DNA from: Imperialibacter sp965651695
Lineage (GTDB): Bacteria > Bacteroidota > Bacteroidia > Cytophagales > Cyclobacteriaceae
Assembly (NCBI GenBank): GCA_965651695.1
Contig: CBFGTI010000008.1
Span: 1 to 64,000, forward strand
DNA length: 64,000 bases
Reading direction: 5' to 3'
This document shows positions 16,915 to 25,577 of this stretch, piece after piece. The notes under the pieces are model-generated. The model ran no database searches. It saw nothing but the letters and a program-made list of their open reading frames with translations, and was not told the origin of the DNA. The translations under genes were made by a program, and so were the position numbers. Each line of letters opens with the position of its first letter. Position 1 is the stretch's first letter.

Positions 16915-18252
16915 ATGGCAAACAAGAAAAATCCTTATTGGATAAGGGCCGGGAAGCTCACACTGGCGCAGCGGGCAAGCATGCTCGTATTTGGTGTGTT
17001 CACCTTTTACCTGCTGGTAAGAACCCTCGACAAAGAAGGTTACGGCGTCTGGATGCTGTTTATTTCCACTACCATGCTTATTCACATGGCCAGAGAGGGT
17101 TTTTTCAAGAAACCTTTAATCAGGTATATTAATAAACTCGAAGGTGAGGAAAAGCGAAAACTACAGGCCGCATCCTTGCTGTTGAACCTGTTCTTCTCCG
17201 CCATTTCCAGCCTCATACTTATTGCTTTGGCCGGCTTTCTCGAAACCGCCTGGGGAGCACCGGGCCTTCGGCAGCTATTTATCATTTATTTCTTTACCAA
17301 CCTCTCCATGGCTGTGTTTTCGCACTGTAACAACCTGCTGGAGGCAAACTTCCGGTTTATGGGGCCATTGGTTGGCAATTTTCTCAAGTCTGGCCTGTTT
17401 TTCGGCTGTGTGGTGGTATTGTATTTTGCCGAAGTGCGGGTGAGCCTGTTTCTGCTTGGGCTCTGCTATTTCGCTACCGCTACTATCGCAGCTTTTTCCA
17501 TGTATTGGCACAGCCGCCACCTTATGAGTTACAGGTTTTTGTGGGACACAAAATGGGCAGCGAAGCTTTTTTCCTACGGCAAATACACCCTGGGCACAAA
17601 TATTAGCGGCACCCTTATGCGAAATACCGATATATGGATGATAGGCTTCTACCTCAATCCCGCAGCTGTGGCGGTATACAACGTGGCCATTCGCATAGCC
17701 AACCTGTTTGAAGTGCCCACCATGGCAATGGCTTCAATTATTTTTCCACAGGCCGTTAAAAAGGCAAATGCGGAGGGCGAGGCGTCTCTGAAGCCCCTGT
17801 ACGAAAAATCAGTTACTGTTATCCTGCTGTTAATTGCACCACTGGTGGTGCTGGTTATCATTTTTTCAAAAGAAATAGTAGGGCTGCTGGCGGGCGATGG
17901 CTACGAGGAGGCCGGCGTTATTCTCAACATCACTATGCTGTATGGTTTAATAGTGCCGTTCAACAAGCAAATGGGCGTGCTGCTCGACGCCATCGGCAAA
18001 GCACGCCTCAATATGCTGTTTGTGATGCGTAATGCGCTCATCAATGTGGCGCTCAATGCGCTGATGATACCGCAGTTTGGCGTGATGGGTGCGGCATACG
18101 CCACCCTGGCCACGTTTGTAATAGTGCTTATATTGAACCAGGTATATCTTAAGAGAAAATATGATGTGGAAATGTTGAGCCTCTTTCGATATTCCTGGTA
18201 CTATTTGAAGAAACTGAAGGGGAAAATGCTAAACAGCAAGGTGCCGGTTTAG
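16915..18252 (+). CDS. Oligosaccharide flippase family protein (Wzx-like, MOP superfamily)
   Basis: About 445 residues with some 12 hydrophobic segments across the whole length, GxxLxxxQR near the N-terminus (AGKLTLAQRASMLVFGVFTF), and RNTDIWMIGFYLNPAAVAVYNVA in the middle, a typical polysaccharide-flippase stretch. Such proteins move lipid-linked sugars across the inner membrane for capsule, O-antigen or exopolysaccharide. The start at 16915 (MANKKNPYW) is preferred to the ATG at 16885. Its last 24 bp overlap the end of a convergent polysaccharide pyruvyl transferase gene. No other glycan-assembly genes are in the window, so these two form a small isolated glycan locus. Confidence 0.85.
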   Translation: MANKKNPYWIRAGKLTLAQRASMLVFGVFTFYLLVRTLDKEGYGVWMLFISTTMLIHMAREGFFKKPLIRYINKLEGEEKRKLQAASLLLNLFFSAISSLILIALAGFLETAWGAPGLRQLFIIYFFTNLSMAVFSHCNNLLEANFRFMGPLVGNFLKSGLFFGCVVVLYFAEVRVSLFLLGLCYFATATIAAFSMYWHSRHLMSYRFLWDTKWAAKLFSYGKYTLGTNISGTLMRNTDIWMIGFYLNPAAVAVYNVAIRIANLFEVPTMAMASIIFPQAVKKANAEGEASLKPLYEKSVTVILLLIAPLVVLVIIFSKEIVGLLAGDGYEEAGVILNITMLYGLIVPFNKQMGVLLDAIGKARLNMLFVMRNALINVALNALMIPQFGVMGAAYATLATFVIVLILNQVYLKRKYDVEMLSLFRYSWYYLKKLKGKMLNSKVPV

Positions 18253-19506
18253 CACCCCCCATTTACCAGTTGCCGGCGCTGCTTGCAGTCGCGCCTGATG
18301 GACTTGCCCCTTCAGCAACTCAAAATTCAGGAATTGATCCGCTTCCTTCCTCAGGCTGTCGATTTTCCTGTTGATGACGTCCCAGTCAACCTGCTGATTC
18401 ATCATTTCCAGCACCTTTTGGTGGTCGAAAGCGTAAAGCAGATGATTTTGCAGGTTAAACGCTGTTACCAGTGTTTTCAGCCGTTCGTTCATACCCACTT
18501 TGTCGCCCGAGGCAGGCAGCCCGATAAAATTTTTGTTGAAAATGGTGCTAAGCATCATACCATGAAACGAGTTGGTTATAACAAGGTCGCAGTCTTTCAT
18601 GTAGCCGAGCCATTCTTCAATCGACGGAAAGGCGTTGCCGGAGCTGTCTTTATGTACCGACACGTGCGCAACTTTGGTATTTGGTAGTGCAGCCACAAAC
18701 TCCAGCAGTTTGCCTTTTGCATCAGAAGGCCGGTTGCCCAGTGTGTAAACGAAAATCTTTTTCCCATTATAGTTTTTAAAGGAAGGGATCTCCCGGCTGA
18801 GGCTGTACCAATCCTCTTTTTCAAGCAAAACTGTGGGGTCGGGTAGCACCCGGGCCTCGCAGCCCATTTCGTGGCAGAGGGTTACGCCGCTGTGTTCCCG
18901 CACACTTACGGCATCAAAATTTTTGAGACTTCTTCTGAAGCGGGCTTTTACTTCTTGTGGCAGCTCCTTATGTCCAAAGCTGGCTGCATAGGCAATGCGA
19001 AGTGTGTCGGCGCTGCCAAACCGTAAAAAAAACGGCTCATGATCGCCAATAAAGGAATAATTCCAGATTTGATCGCTTCCGGCAATGTAGATATCAGCCT
19101 CGGGAGGCGAAAACTGAAGGTGGGAGATGGACGTGTACAGCTCGGGAGAAAAATCCAAATATGCATGTTTGAATTCTTCAAAATGCCTGTTGGGGAGGAC
19201 TGTTGGCGAAGCAAAAGCAACTTTTAGCTTTTTTCGCAGTGCATGTGCATTAAGCAACTTTTTCCAATTGGCCTTCAGAAGCCGCTGGAAAAAACCGGGT
19301 TTATGTTTTTTTACTGACTGCGCCTTGTTATACCGGATTAAGAAGGGCGCATGGCCTTTGTTTTTCAAATATTTTTGAAAGGCATAAGCCTGGAGCAGCT
19401 GCCCGTAGTTCTCCTGGCTTTCCCAAAATGTCATCACCCCAATTTTGAGCTTTTCTTCGGGCGCATCTATGGTTAATCTGGTGTTTAAATGTATCGTCTG
19501 AGACAT
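18229..19506 (-). CDS. Polysaccharide pyruvyl transferase family protein
   Basis: A 425-residue enzyme related to CsaB/WcaK. It would transfer a pyruvyl group (usually from PEP) to a sugar of a surface polysaccharide. Diagnostic segments are KIGVMTFWESQENYGQLLQAYAF at the start of the catalytic fold (first residues only cited), YIAGSDQIWN, VSVREHSGVTLCHEMG, LPDPTVLL, and VITNSFHGMMLSTIFNKNF, the conserved SFHG motif near the active site. The start at 19506 is chosen because the in-frame extension to 19569 reads as noncoding. It converges with the flippase gene, the 3' ends overlapping by 24 bp, so transcripts of the two could interfere. Confidence 0.85.
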   Translation of the reverse strand: MSQTIHLNTRLTIDAPEEKLKIGVMTFWESQENYGQLLQAYAFQKYLKNKGHAPFLIRYNKAQSVKKHKPGFFQRLLKANWKKLLNAHALRKKLKVAFASPTVLPNRHFEEFKHAYLDFSPELYTSISHLQFSPPEADIYIAGSDQIWNYSFIGDHEPFFLRFGSADTLRIAYAASFGHKELPQEVKARFRRSLKNFDAVSVREHSGVTLCHEMGCEARVLPDPTVLLEKEDWYSLSREIPSFKNYNGKKIFVYTLGNRPSDAKGKLLEFVAALPNTKVAHVSVHKDSSGNAFPSIEEWLGYMKDCDLVITNSFHGMMLSTIFNKNFIGLPASGDKVGMNERLKTLVTAFNLQNHLLYAFDHQKVLEMMNQQVDWDVINRKIDSLRKEADQFLNFELLKGQVHQARLQAAPATGKWGVLNRHLAV

Positions 19507-19762
19507 AGTAATTATTTGGTAATGGCCGTACTCCATCACACACCAAGATTCACCCTGCACCCACAACATGCAAAGGGGCTTTGAGGTTTAAACTGTCGCC
19601 GGCTTTGTTGTTTTCGTAATCTGAATGTAACATTACAGCGGTCTGTCTCAGCATCAGAAAAGTAACTCTACAGTAATATATCGCAGCAGTGTGGCTCGCA
19701 AAGAAAATGCTGAAACTTCGGAGCGACACCGCTTGTTAAAACCATGGAAAAACTGTTGATCG

Positions 19763-20545
19763 ATGAATTTTGAAAAGGAAGTAATAGCTGCGAGTGAGGA
19801 CGTGCCCGTGGTGGTCGATTTCTGGGCGCCGTGGTGTGGCCCCTGCCAATTTTTAGGCCCGGTAATAGAGCAGCTGGCTGCCGAAGCCAACGGCCGTTGG
19901 AAGCTCATAAAAGTAAATACCGACCAAAATCAGGAGTTGTCGTCCCGGTATGGCATCAGAGGTATTCCGGCAGTAAAAATGTTCAGCAAGGGGAAGGTGG
20001 TAGCTGAGTTTACCGGCGCACTGCCCAAACATGAAATTTTGAAATGGCTCGACCAGCACATTCCTTCGGAGGAGAAGCTGCTTTTTGTGCAAATAAAGAA
20101 AGAGCTGGAGGAAGGCGAGACGGCAGCACTGGCACGCCTTGAGAAATTGGTGCTGGATTACCCCGCATTCGACGAAGCCCGGATTGCCCTGGCGAAAGAG
20201 GTCATTTGGATAGCGCCTGACAGGGCGTTGGAGCTGTTGGCCGGAGTAAAAGACCGGAACAGGTTTTTTGAAACTTCGGAGTATCTGAACGCCCTGGCGA
20301 TACTTCTGAAAGCTGAATTTCACGGGCCTTCGCCGGCACAGGCAAAACTGGCGGCTTCTCAGGAAGCATTTCGATCGGGCGACCTCGAAAGCGGCATTGC
20401 ACTGCTGATAGAGGCTGTTTCGCTCGACAAAAGCTATATGGATGAGCTGCCGCGAAAGGCCTGCATAGCCTTTTTCAACTTAATGGGCCCCACCCACGAC
20501 TACACCAAAAAATTCAGGCGGAGGTTCGATATGGCTTTGTATTGA
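19763..20545 (+). CDS. Thioredoxin-TPR protein, CnoX/YbbN-like
   Basis: A 260-residue cytoplasmic protein with a thioredoxin domain (residues 1-100, active site WCGPC at 24-28, cis-Pro in GIRGIPAVKMF) followed by an alpha-helical region of about 150 residues that resembles the C-terminal TPR of CnoX/YbbN. In other bacteria CnoX protects and hands substrates to chaperonins; here the redox-active CGPC motif is retained, so disulfide reduction is likely as well. The start at 19763 gives the usual beginning of the domain. It lies about 100 bp upstream of the DUF4956 operon on the same strand, with no terminator seen between them, so read-through is possible. Confidence 0.85.
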   Translation: MNFEKEVIAASEDVPVVVDFWAPWCGPCQFLGPVIEQLAAEANGRWKLIKVNTDQNQELSSRYGIRGIPAVKMFSKGKVVAEFTGALPKHEILKWLDQHIPSEEKLLFVQIKKELEEGETAALARLEKLVLDYPAFDEARIALAKEVIWIAPDRALELLAGVKDRNRFFETSEYLNALAILLKAEFHGPSPAQAKLAASQEAFRSGDLESGIALLIEAVSLDKSYMDELPRKACIAFFNLMGPTHDYTKKFRRRFDMALY

Positions 20546-20648
20546 CAGTCGGAACAATTGTTGAGGACAAGACGGCAGCTTTCTTTTTTCATTAAGAATA
20601 CATTACTTCGTTGTTATTCAAAAATTAACTCCTTCAACAAACTTTTGC

Positions 20649-21326
20649 ATGTTTGATTTTTTCCCCGTTGAATTAAAATCGGGTTTCCCCACATTTCTTA
20701 CGGCCGTTTACACTTTAATGTGGGGCCTTGTTTTGTCGTCGCTGGTGGCCATTACCCACAAAAAAACCTTTACCGGCTTCGAATATCCCGACAGGTTTTT
20801 TCAGTCGATGATTCTCGCCACCATAGTTGCCACCGCCGTTATGATGTCGATTGGCGATAGCCTGGCAAGAGGGCTCGGTATTTTCGGAGCCCTGGCCATA
20901 ATCCGGTTTCGTACCCGTATAGATGAGCCGAAGAACTTGCTGTTTCTGTTTGCCACGCTCGCCCTGGGCATTGCGCTGGGCGTGTATGGTTTTAGCATAG
21001 CCATTTCGAGCACAATCATGTTTTGCACCACCGCCTGGATACTCTATTGGTTTGTCGAGCTTAGAAACCTGAAAGAGAAACTCACACTTACGATCTTTAT
21101 GGAGTCTGAAAACCAGGTAAAAACGGTAGAGGACTTTCTGAAAACTGACACGCTCAAATACCAGCTGGTAGCTCAGGAAAAAAGAAAAACCGGGCTGTGG
21201 GAAATGGAGTGGCAGATTTTGGTAGCTACCGGCTATCCTAAAAGCAATATTCTGGAAGCGCTGTCGGGCAAGGACGGCATAGCGCAGGTAAAATGGTCGA
21301 AGGAAGAACCCCTGGTAAGAGTTTAA
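20649..21326 (+). CDS. DUF4956 integral membrane protein
   Basis: A 225-residue protein with about four membrane segments in residues 15-145 and a soluble C-terminal domain of some 80 residues. The conserved loop RFRTRIDEPKNLLFLFATL between helices identifies DUF4956; its charged residues inside the membrane half are invariant-looking and probably functional. The soluble tail (TIFMESENQVKTVEDFL, then VATGYPKSNILEALS) resembles an ACT-like or ferredoxin-like fold. DUF4956 genes are often found with CotH and polyphosphate-polymerase-like VTC genes; no VTC gene is here. It is the first gene of a tight operon, with zero spacing to the HlyD-like gene. Molecular function unknown. Confidence 0.88.
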   Translation: MFDFFPVELKSGFPTFLTAVYTLMWGLVLSSLVAITHKKTFTGFEYPDRFFQSMILATIVATAVMMSIGDSLARGLGIFGALAIIRFRTRIDEPKNLLFLFATLALGIALGVYGFSIAISSTIMFCTTAWILYWFVELRNLKEKLTLTIFMESENQVKTVEDFLKTDTLKYQLVAQEKRKTGLWEMEWQILVATGYPKSNILEALSGKDGIAQVKWSKEEPLVRV

Positions 21327-22316
21327 ATGAAGTTACAAAAGCAAAATTATTGGGCTTACTACGTAGCACTGGTTATAATAGGCGGGGTGCTTTTGTTTTT
21401 TTCAATGAACCACCCCGTTCGCAAAGGGGGGCTGTATGGCGTAGTGGAGAGCCCAAAAGTGCGGCTTAATCATCCCCGAAAGGCCACGGTAATGAAAGTG
21501 AGCGTGGTTCCCGGCCAAAAAGTGAATAAGGGCGAGGTGTTGATGGAGCTTGGGTCGGAGGCGGTTGACGATGACCTTGAGCGAATAGCCTACCGTGAGA
21601 AACAGCTGACCACCGAGCTGGAGCAGGAGCTTTTTCAGCTGCAGATCGAGCAAAAGGAATTTGAGCTTGAAGTGCTGCAGGATGAGCAGGAGTGGACGCA
21701 GGAGAAAAGAGAAATTGAAGCATCGCTCTCGCGGGACAGAACATTACTCAACAAGTTTTCAGGCAGCCAGCCTAAAGACACCCTCGGCGCCGATTGGAGA
21801 ATTCAGTACCTCGACGACATCATAAAGTCGAAACAAACGGAAGTAAAGCTTAAGCAAGGACTGTTGGAACAAAAGAAGCAGCTTATGCAAATCGCCTACA
21901 AAGCGCGCAATGAAGAACTGCTTTTGGAAAAACAGCGGCTAATTCAGGAAAAGCAGTCACTCACCCTGGTGGCACCTGCCAGCGGCACTGTAGACAACGT
22001 CTATTTTATGGAAGGCCAAACTGCCGACGCTTTTACCGATCTTTTGTCTCTACTGCCCGACGAAAATAAATACGTGCGTGCTTACGTAACGGAGCAAACA
22101 GCCCAACTGCCCGAATTTACCTCGGTTACCGTACAGTCGGTGCTCAATAAGGAAAAGACCACCCCCGCCACCTACATAGGATCGGGCGGGGTGGAACTTT
22201 TGCCGGCACAGATCCAGGATTCACCGGTGCAGTTGAGCGGCAAGGAGATTTTTTTCAGGCTAGAAAATACCGAGGGCTGGCTACAGGGCGAAAAGGTGAT
22301 GATTCTGGTTCAATGA
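21327..22316 (+). CDS. HlyD-like membrane fusion (adaptor) protein
   Basis: A 329-residue periplasmic adaptor with one N-terminal membrane anchor (YYVALVIIGGVLLFFSM). The split lipoyl or barrel-sandwich domain is seen in VRLNHPRKATVMKVSVVPGQ and, after a long Gln/Glu/Lys-rich coiled-coil hairpin (about residues 75-215), in LVAPASGTVDNVYFMEGQ. A beta-barrel segment follows (KYVRAYVTEQTAQL). Such adaptors bridge an inner-membrane pump to a TolC-like channel. No ABC, RND or MFS pump is encoded beside it; the only inner-membrane partner is DUF4956. Start codon directly follows the DUF4956 stop, and the end overlaps the TolC-like gene by 4 bp (ATGA). Confidence 0.88.
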   Translation: MKLQKQNYWAYYVALVIIGGVLLFFSMNHPVRKGGLYGVVESPKVRLNHPRKATVMKVSVVPGQKVNKGEVLMELGSEAVDDDLERIAYREKQLTTELEQELFQLQIEQKEFELEVLQDEQEWTQEKREIEASLSRDRTLLNKFSGSQPKDTLGADWRIQYLDDIIKSKQTEVKLKQGLLEQKKQLMQIAYKARNEELLLEKQRLIQEKQSLTLVAPASGTVDNVYFMEGQTADAFTDLLSLLPDENKYVRAYVTEQTAQLPEFTSVTVQSVLNKEKTTPATYIGSGGVELLPAQIQDSPVQLSGKEIFFRLENTEGWLQGEKVMILVQ

Positions 22317-23578
22317 CAAAGCATTTCGCTCTCATATTTCTCCTGAGCATGTACGTCAATGCAGCTGCCCGTCAGCAGCCCCAGGTGCCGTTGCTCGATC
22401 TTGTTACCGTTGGCGTGGAGGAGCAGCCTGAAGTAAAAGCGGCCGCTGACCAAATGAAATGGTTTTCTGCTAACAGGTACGGAGCGGCATTTATTGATGA
22501 AATGGACGTGCGTTTTGGCGGTATTTCCACAGATAAGAATGAGTATGCCATACGTATAAAACCAACCAACCCGTTTTTGTACGCTGCAGGCAAAAATCTT
22601 GGTGCAACACTCGAAGACAGAGCCCGGCTGAAATACCTTCAGCTTCGAGAAGAGGCATTGTACAACCGGTACGTTTCGTGGATCGAGGTGTGGGAGAGAG
22701 CATCGGCGATTAAGAAAATTGAGAAGGGCAGGCAATGGCGGGCACAGTGGTCGGAAGCAATGCAACAACTGGCAGGCGACGATGATTTCGACCCCGAACA
22801 ACTGCTTGACATTGAGCTTGACATGCTTGACATGGGCATTGAGGAGCAGGCAGAAGTTGGCAAGCTTGACAAAGAACTGGAAAGGTTTCTCAGCATCTCG
22901 CATGGCTACGACTCGCTGCTGATGGGAAGAGACCAGGCAAGGCAGCACCTGCTACAGGCAAAGATGCCGGCCCTTTCGGCCGGAAAAATTCGCAGTATTG
23001 TCGACAGCCTTCGTAAAAGCACCGACGGCCAGCCTCTCGAGCTCGAACTGCTGCGAACCAGCCTGGAGGAAACACGCAGGAAGATTTTGCTGGAAAAAGC
23101 CGATTGGGATGTTGGCTTTGTGCAGCCCGAGTGGGAAAACGACCGGTCCGACAACTTTTCCATGCGGGTAGGCATTGGCATTCCTTTGTTCAGAGGCAAT
23201 CGCATGCAAATTCAGAACCGGAAGATAGACCTGATGGAGGAAAACGGAGAGCTGTTGCTGGCAGAGGCTCAGTGGAAGCTCTCCGAAGAAAGAGAGTATA
23301 TGGAGATAGCCAGTCTTTCGGAACGCATGATTTCTTTGGAAAACCTCGCTCAAAAACTGGAGGGTTTTCAGCAAAACATCCCGTTGCTCGAAGGCAAAAA
23401 CGCCAGCGAATTGCTGCTAAAGTGGTTGAAAGCCGAAGAGAAACTTGAGGAGCAGAAACTTGAGGTCCAATTTTTGCTACTCACAGCTTATCTTGATTAT
23501 TTAAAGCTGAGGGGACTTTTGAACCCCACATCGGCCGCAGCTTATTTTCATAATATTTGGCTTACTACATCCTACTAA
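22313..23578 (+). CDS. TolC-like outer membrane channel protein
   Basis: A 421-residue protein with a Sec signal (HFALIFLLSMYVNAAA) and the all-helical, coiled-coil-rich composition of outer membrane efflux proteins (long Leu/Glu/Lys/Gln heptads at about residues 100-220 and 330-400). The beta-strand parts are RFGGISTDKNEYAIRIKP near residue 70 and FSMRVGIGIPLFRGNRMQ near 285, where the usual G-x-P-L-F of TolC strands is clear. It is divergent from classical TolC and shows only a weak internal repeat, so it probably belongs to its own subfamily. It overlaps the adaptor gene by 4 bp and stands 1 bp before the CotH gene, which implies translational coupling. Confidence 0.8.
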   Translation: MTKHFALIFLLSMYVNAAARQQPQVPLLDLVTVGVEEQPEVKAAADQMKWFSANRYGAAFIDEMDVRFGGISTDKNEYAIRIKPTNPFLYAAGKNLGATLEDRARLKYLQLREEALYNRYVSWIEVWERASAIKKIEKGRQWRAQWSEAMQQLAGDDDFDPEQLLDIELDMLDMGIEEQAEVGKLDKELERFLSISHGYDSLLMGRDQARQHLLQAKMPALSAGKIRSIVDSLRKSTDGQPLELELLRTSLEETRRKILLEKADWDVGFVQPEWENDRSDNFSMRVGIGIPLFRGNRMQIQNRKIDLMEENGELLLAEAQWKLSEEREYMEIASLSERMISLENLAQKLEGFQQNIPLLEGKNASELLLKWLKAEEKLEEQKLEVQFLLLTAYLDYLKLRGLLNPTSAAAYFHNIWLTTSY

Positions 23579-23579
23579 A

Positions 23580-25232
23580 ATGAAAAAGTTACAGTCCGCT
23601 CTTTTTTGCCTGGCTCTTTGTATTTGCAGCCCTTCCTTTGCACAGGTAGTCCCATTCGAGTCGTCTAACCTGCCGGTAATAGTTATTGATACTGAAGGAA
23701 GGATTATCTCGAATGAACCAAAGGTAATGGCGAAAATAGGGATTGTAGATAATGGCGAAGGGATGCGGAATAGGCCGGACGACGCTTTCAATAATTACAG
23801 CGGTTACATTGGCATTGAGTACAGGGGCTCTTCCTCACAGGCGTTGTTTCCCAAAAAGAACTTCGGCTTCGAAACCTGGGACGCCGCAGGCGAGGAAATA
23901 GACACCACGCTGCTCGGCTTTCCCAGCGAGCAAGACTGGGTGCTGCACGGCCCCTACTCCGACAAAACGCTGATGAGAAACAAGCTTACGTTCGATCTTT
24001 ATGCCTTTTCGGAACGGTATAGCTCAAGAACCCGGTACGTCGAACTTGTGCTCAACGGGCAGTACCGTGGGGTGTATATATTGATGGAAAAAATAAAACG
24101 TGACGATAACCGCGTGGACATTGCCAAGCTTACCGACCAGGACAACTCGGGTGATGACCTAACCGGCGGCTACATTCTCAAGCTCGACAAATACGACGGG
24201 AGCGGAGGAGGGGGATTCGCCTCTCAGCATTTGCCACCGAACTCTTCGCAGCAGATATTCTTCCAATACGATGAACCTCAGGACGATGAGATTACCGCCG
24301 CGCAAAAAGCATACATCCAGGGCTTTATGAGAGACTTCGAACGTACGCTCAAGTCAAATGTATACGCCGATCCGGCATTGGGCTACAGGCAGTATATCGA
24401 CGTGGGTAGCTTCATCGACTTTTTTCTGATAAACGAGCTGAACCGAAACGTGGATGGATTCAGGCTCAGTTCATTCATGTACAAAGACAAGGACTCTAAA
24501 GGGGGCTTGCTTCACATGGGCCCCATTTGGGATTTCAACCTGGCTTTCGGCAATGCCGATTACTGCCAGGGAGGCAGCACGCAGGGATGGGCTTACAAGT
24601 TCAATGACGTGTGCCCCGGCGACACCTGGCAGATACCTTTCTGGTGGCAGCGCCTCCTAAGCGACCGCCGGTTTCAGGCCGAAACAAAAGCCCGCTGGTT
24701 TACCCTGCGGGAAGGAGCATGGTCTAACGAAGCTATTATGAGCATGATCGATGGTTACGCTTCCCAGTTAAGCGAAGCATCGGACAGAAACTTCAGCAAG
24801 TGGCCAATTATCGGTGACTACGTTTGGCCAAACAACTACGTAGGCGACAGTTACGATGAGGAAGTTGCGTACCTGAAGGGATGGATTGAGAACCGCGTTG
24901 AATGGCTGGATGCTGAGTTTGAGAAATTTGATGACTATGTAACTACGGGTGTCGAACCCGACGCCAGAGCATTTTCGGTTTTTCCCAATCCTTTTTCCTC
25001 CGCAATCCGGTTCAAGCCGGTTACGCCCGGCGCCATTTCGGCGGTGAAAATTTTCAGTTTCAACGGGCAGCTTGTTCGCACCCTTGCCAGGCCCACCGAC
25101 TCCAACACTGAGTGGGTTTGGGATGGCAGAAGCGATGCGGGCAGCCCCCTTCCACCAGCGATTTACCTTTATCAGATAATAAAACCCGACGGAGCGGCGG
25201 TGGTCGGCAAAGTGCTAAAAGCCGGGAACTAA
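23580..25232 (+). CDS. CotH kinase family protein with type IX secretion sorting tail
   Basis: A 550-residue secreted protein: Sec signal (FCLALCICSPSFAQ), CotH domain from about residue 30 to 430, and a C-terminal FlgD-like/type IX sorting domain from about residue 462 (AFSVFPNPFSSAIRF, then WDGRSDAGSPLPPAIYLYQI). CotH motifs include YRGSSSQALFPKKNFGFE, RGVYILMEKIKRDDNRVDI and HMGPIWDFNLAFGN with Asp318 and Asn320, matching the metal-binding catalytic region of the atypical kinase fold. Characterised CotH proteins phosphorylate extracellular or spore-coat proteins. It is the last gene of the DUF4956-HlyD-TolC operon. The sorting tail means it likely leaves the cell through type IX secretion, not through the HlyD/TolC conduit. 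Its substrate is unknown. Confidence 0.92.
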   Translation: MKKLQSALFCLALCICSPSFAQVVPFESSNLPVIVIDTEGRIISNEPKVMAKIGIVDNGEGMRNRPDDAFNNYSGYIGIEYRGSSSQALFPKKNFGFETWDAAGEEIDTTLLGFPSEQDWVLHGPYSDKTLMRNKLTFDLYAFSERYSSRTRYVELVLNGQYRGVYILMEKIKRDDNRVDIAKLTDQDNSGDDLTGGYILKLDKYDGSGGGGFASQHLPPNSSQQIFFQYDEPQDDEITAAQKAYIQGFMRDFERTLKSNVYADPALGYRQYIDVGSFIDFFLINELNRNVDGFRLSSFMYKDKDSKGGLLHMGPIWDFNLAFGNADYCQGGSTQGWAYKFNDVCPGDTWQIPFWWQRLLSDRRFQAETKARWFTLREGAWSNEAIMSMIDGYASQLSEASDRNFSKWPIIGDYVWPNNYVGDSYDEEVAYLKGWIENRVEWLDAEFEKFDDYVTTGVEPDARAFSVFPNPFSSAIRFKPVTPGAISAVKIFSFNGQLVRTLARPTDSNTEWVWDGRSDAGSPLPPAIYLYQIIKPDGAAVVGKVLKAGN

Positions 25233-25577
25233 CAGTATTGTGGATAACTTTGCCAAAAATGTGGATAATTAAATCAAAATCACATAACGCTATGACTGAC
25301 AATAAGTTATAAGGCAATACTTATCTACATTCTTAAAGTGCCATATCAATAAATCCCTTTAACGGGCATGGTTATAGAAAAAGTTTCTAATTTTCTTTTT
25401 GCCACGACACCTCTTTTTTGTTTACCATGGAATACCTTAATTTTCGATGGTCGATCAGTTAGCTGTAACAGGTATGGACGCTATTCGGCTTTTGGTGTGG
25501 CTGGTTCCGCCAATCGGTTTGCCGAAGGGGCTTTCGGCTGGTTGTTGAAATGATGTAATATTGATTTATCAGGCACT
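25233..25577. other. AT-rich spacer with DnaA boxes: candidate replication origin
   Basis: Two perfect DnaA boxes (TGTGGATAA on the plus strand, i.e. TTATCCACA on the minus) lie at 25239-25247 and 25260-25268 in the same orientation, 21 bp apart (two helical turns). They are followed by an A/T-rich stretch to about 25350 and a one-mismatch box TTATCTACA at 25321-25329 in the opposite orientation. A third perfect box is at 25966-25974 inside the next gene. No other perfect 9-mer box was found in the window. dnaA itself is not here. The alternatives are a DnaA-regulated promoter or a DnaA-titration site. A TAACTTTG box at 25245-25252 overlaps the first DnaA box. Confidence 0.5.

Noticed and set aside
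25368..25553. A 61-codon frame in the DnaA-box spacer.
   Set aside because: Atypical composition, no recognised motif, and it would fill a region that looks regulatory. It is probably a chance frame.
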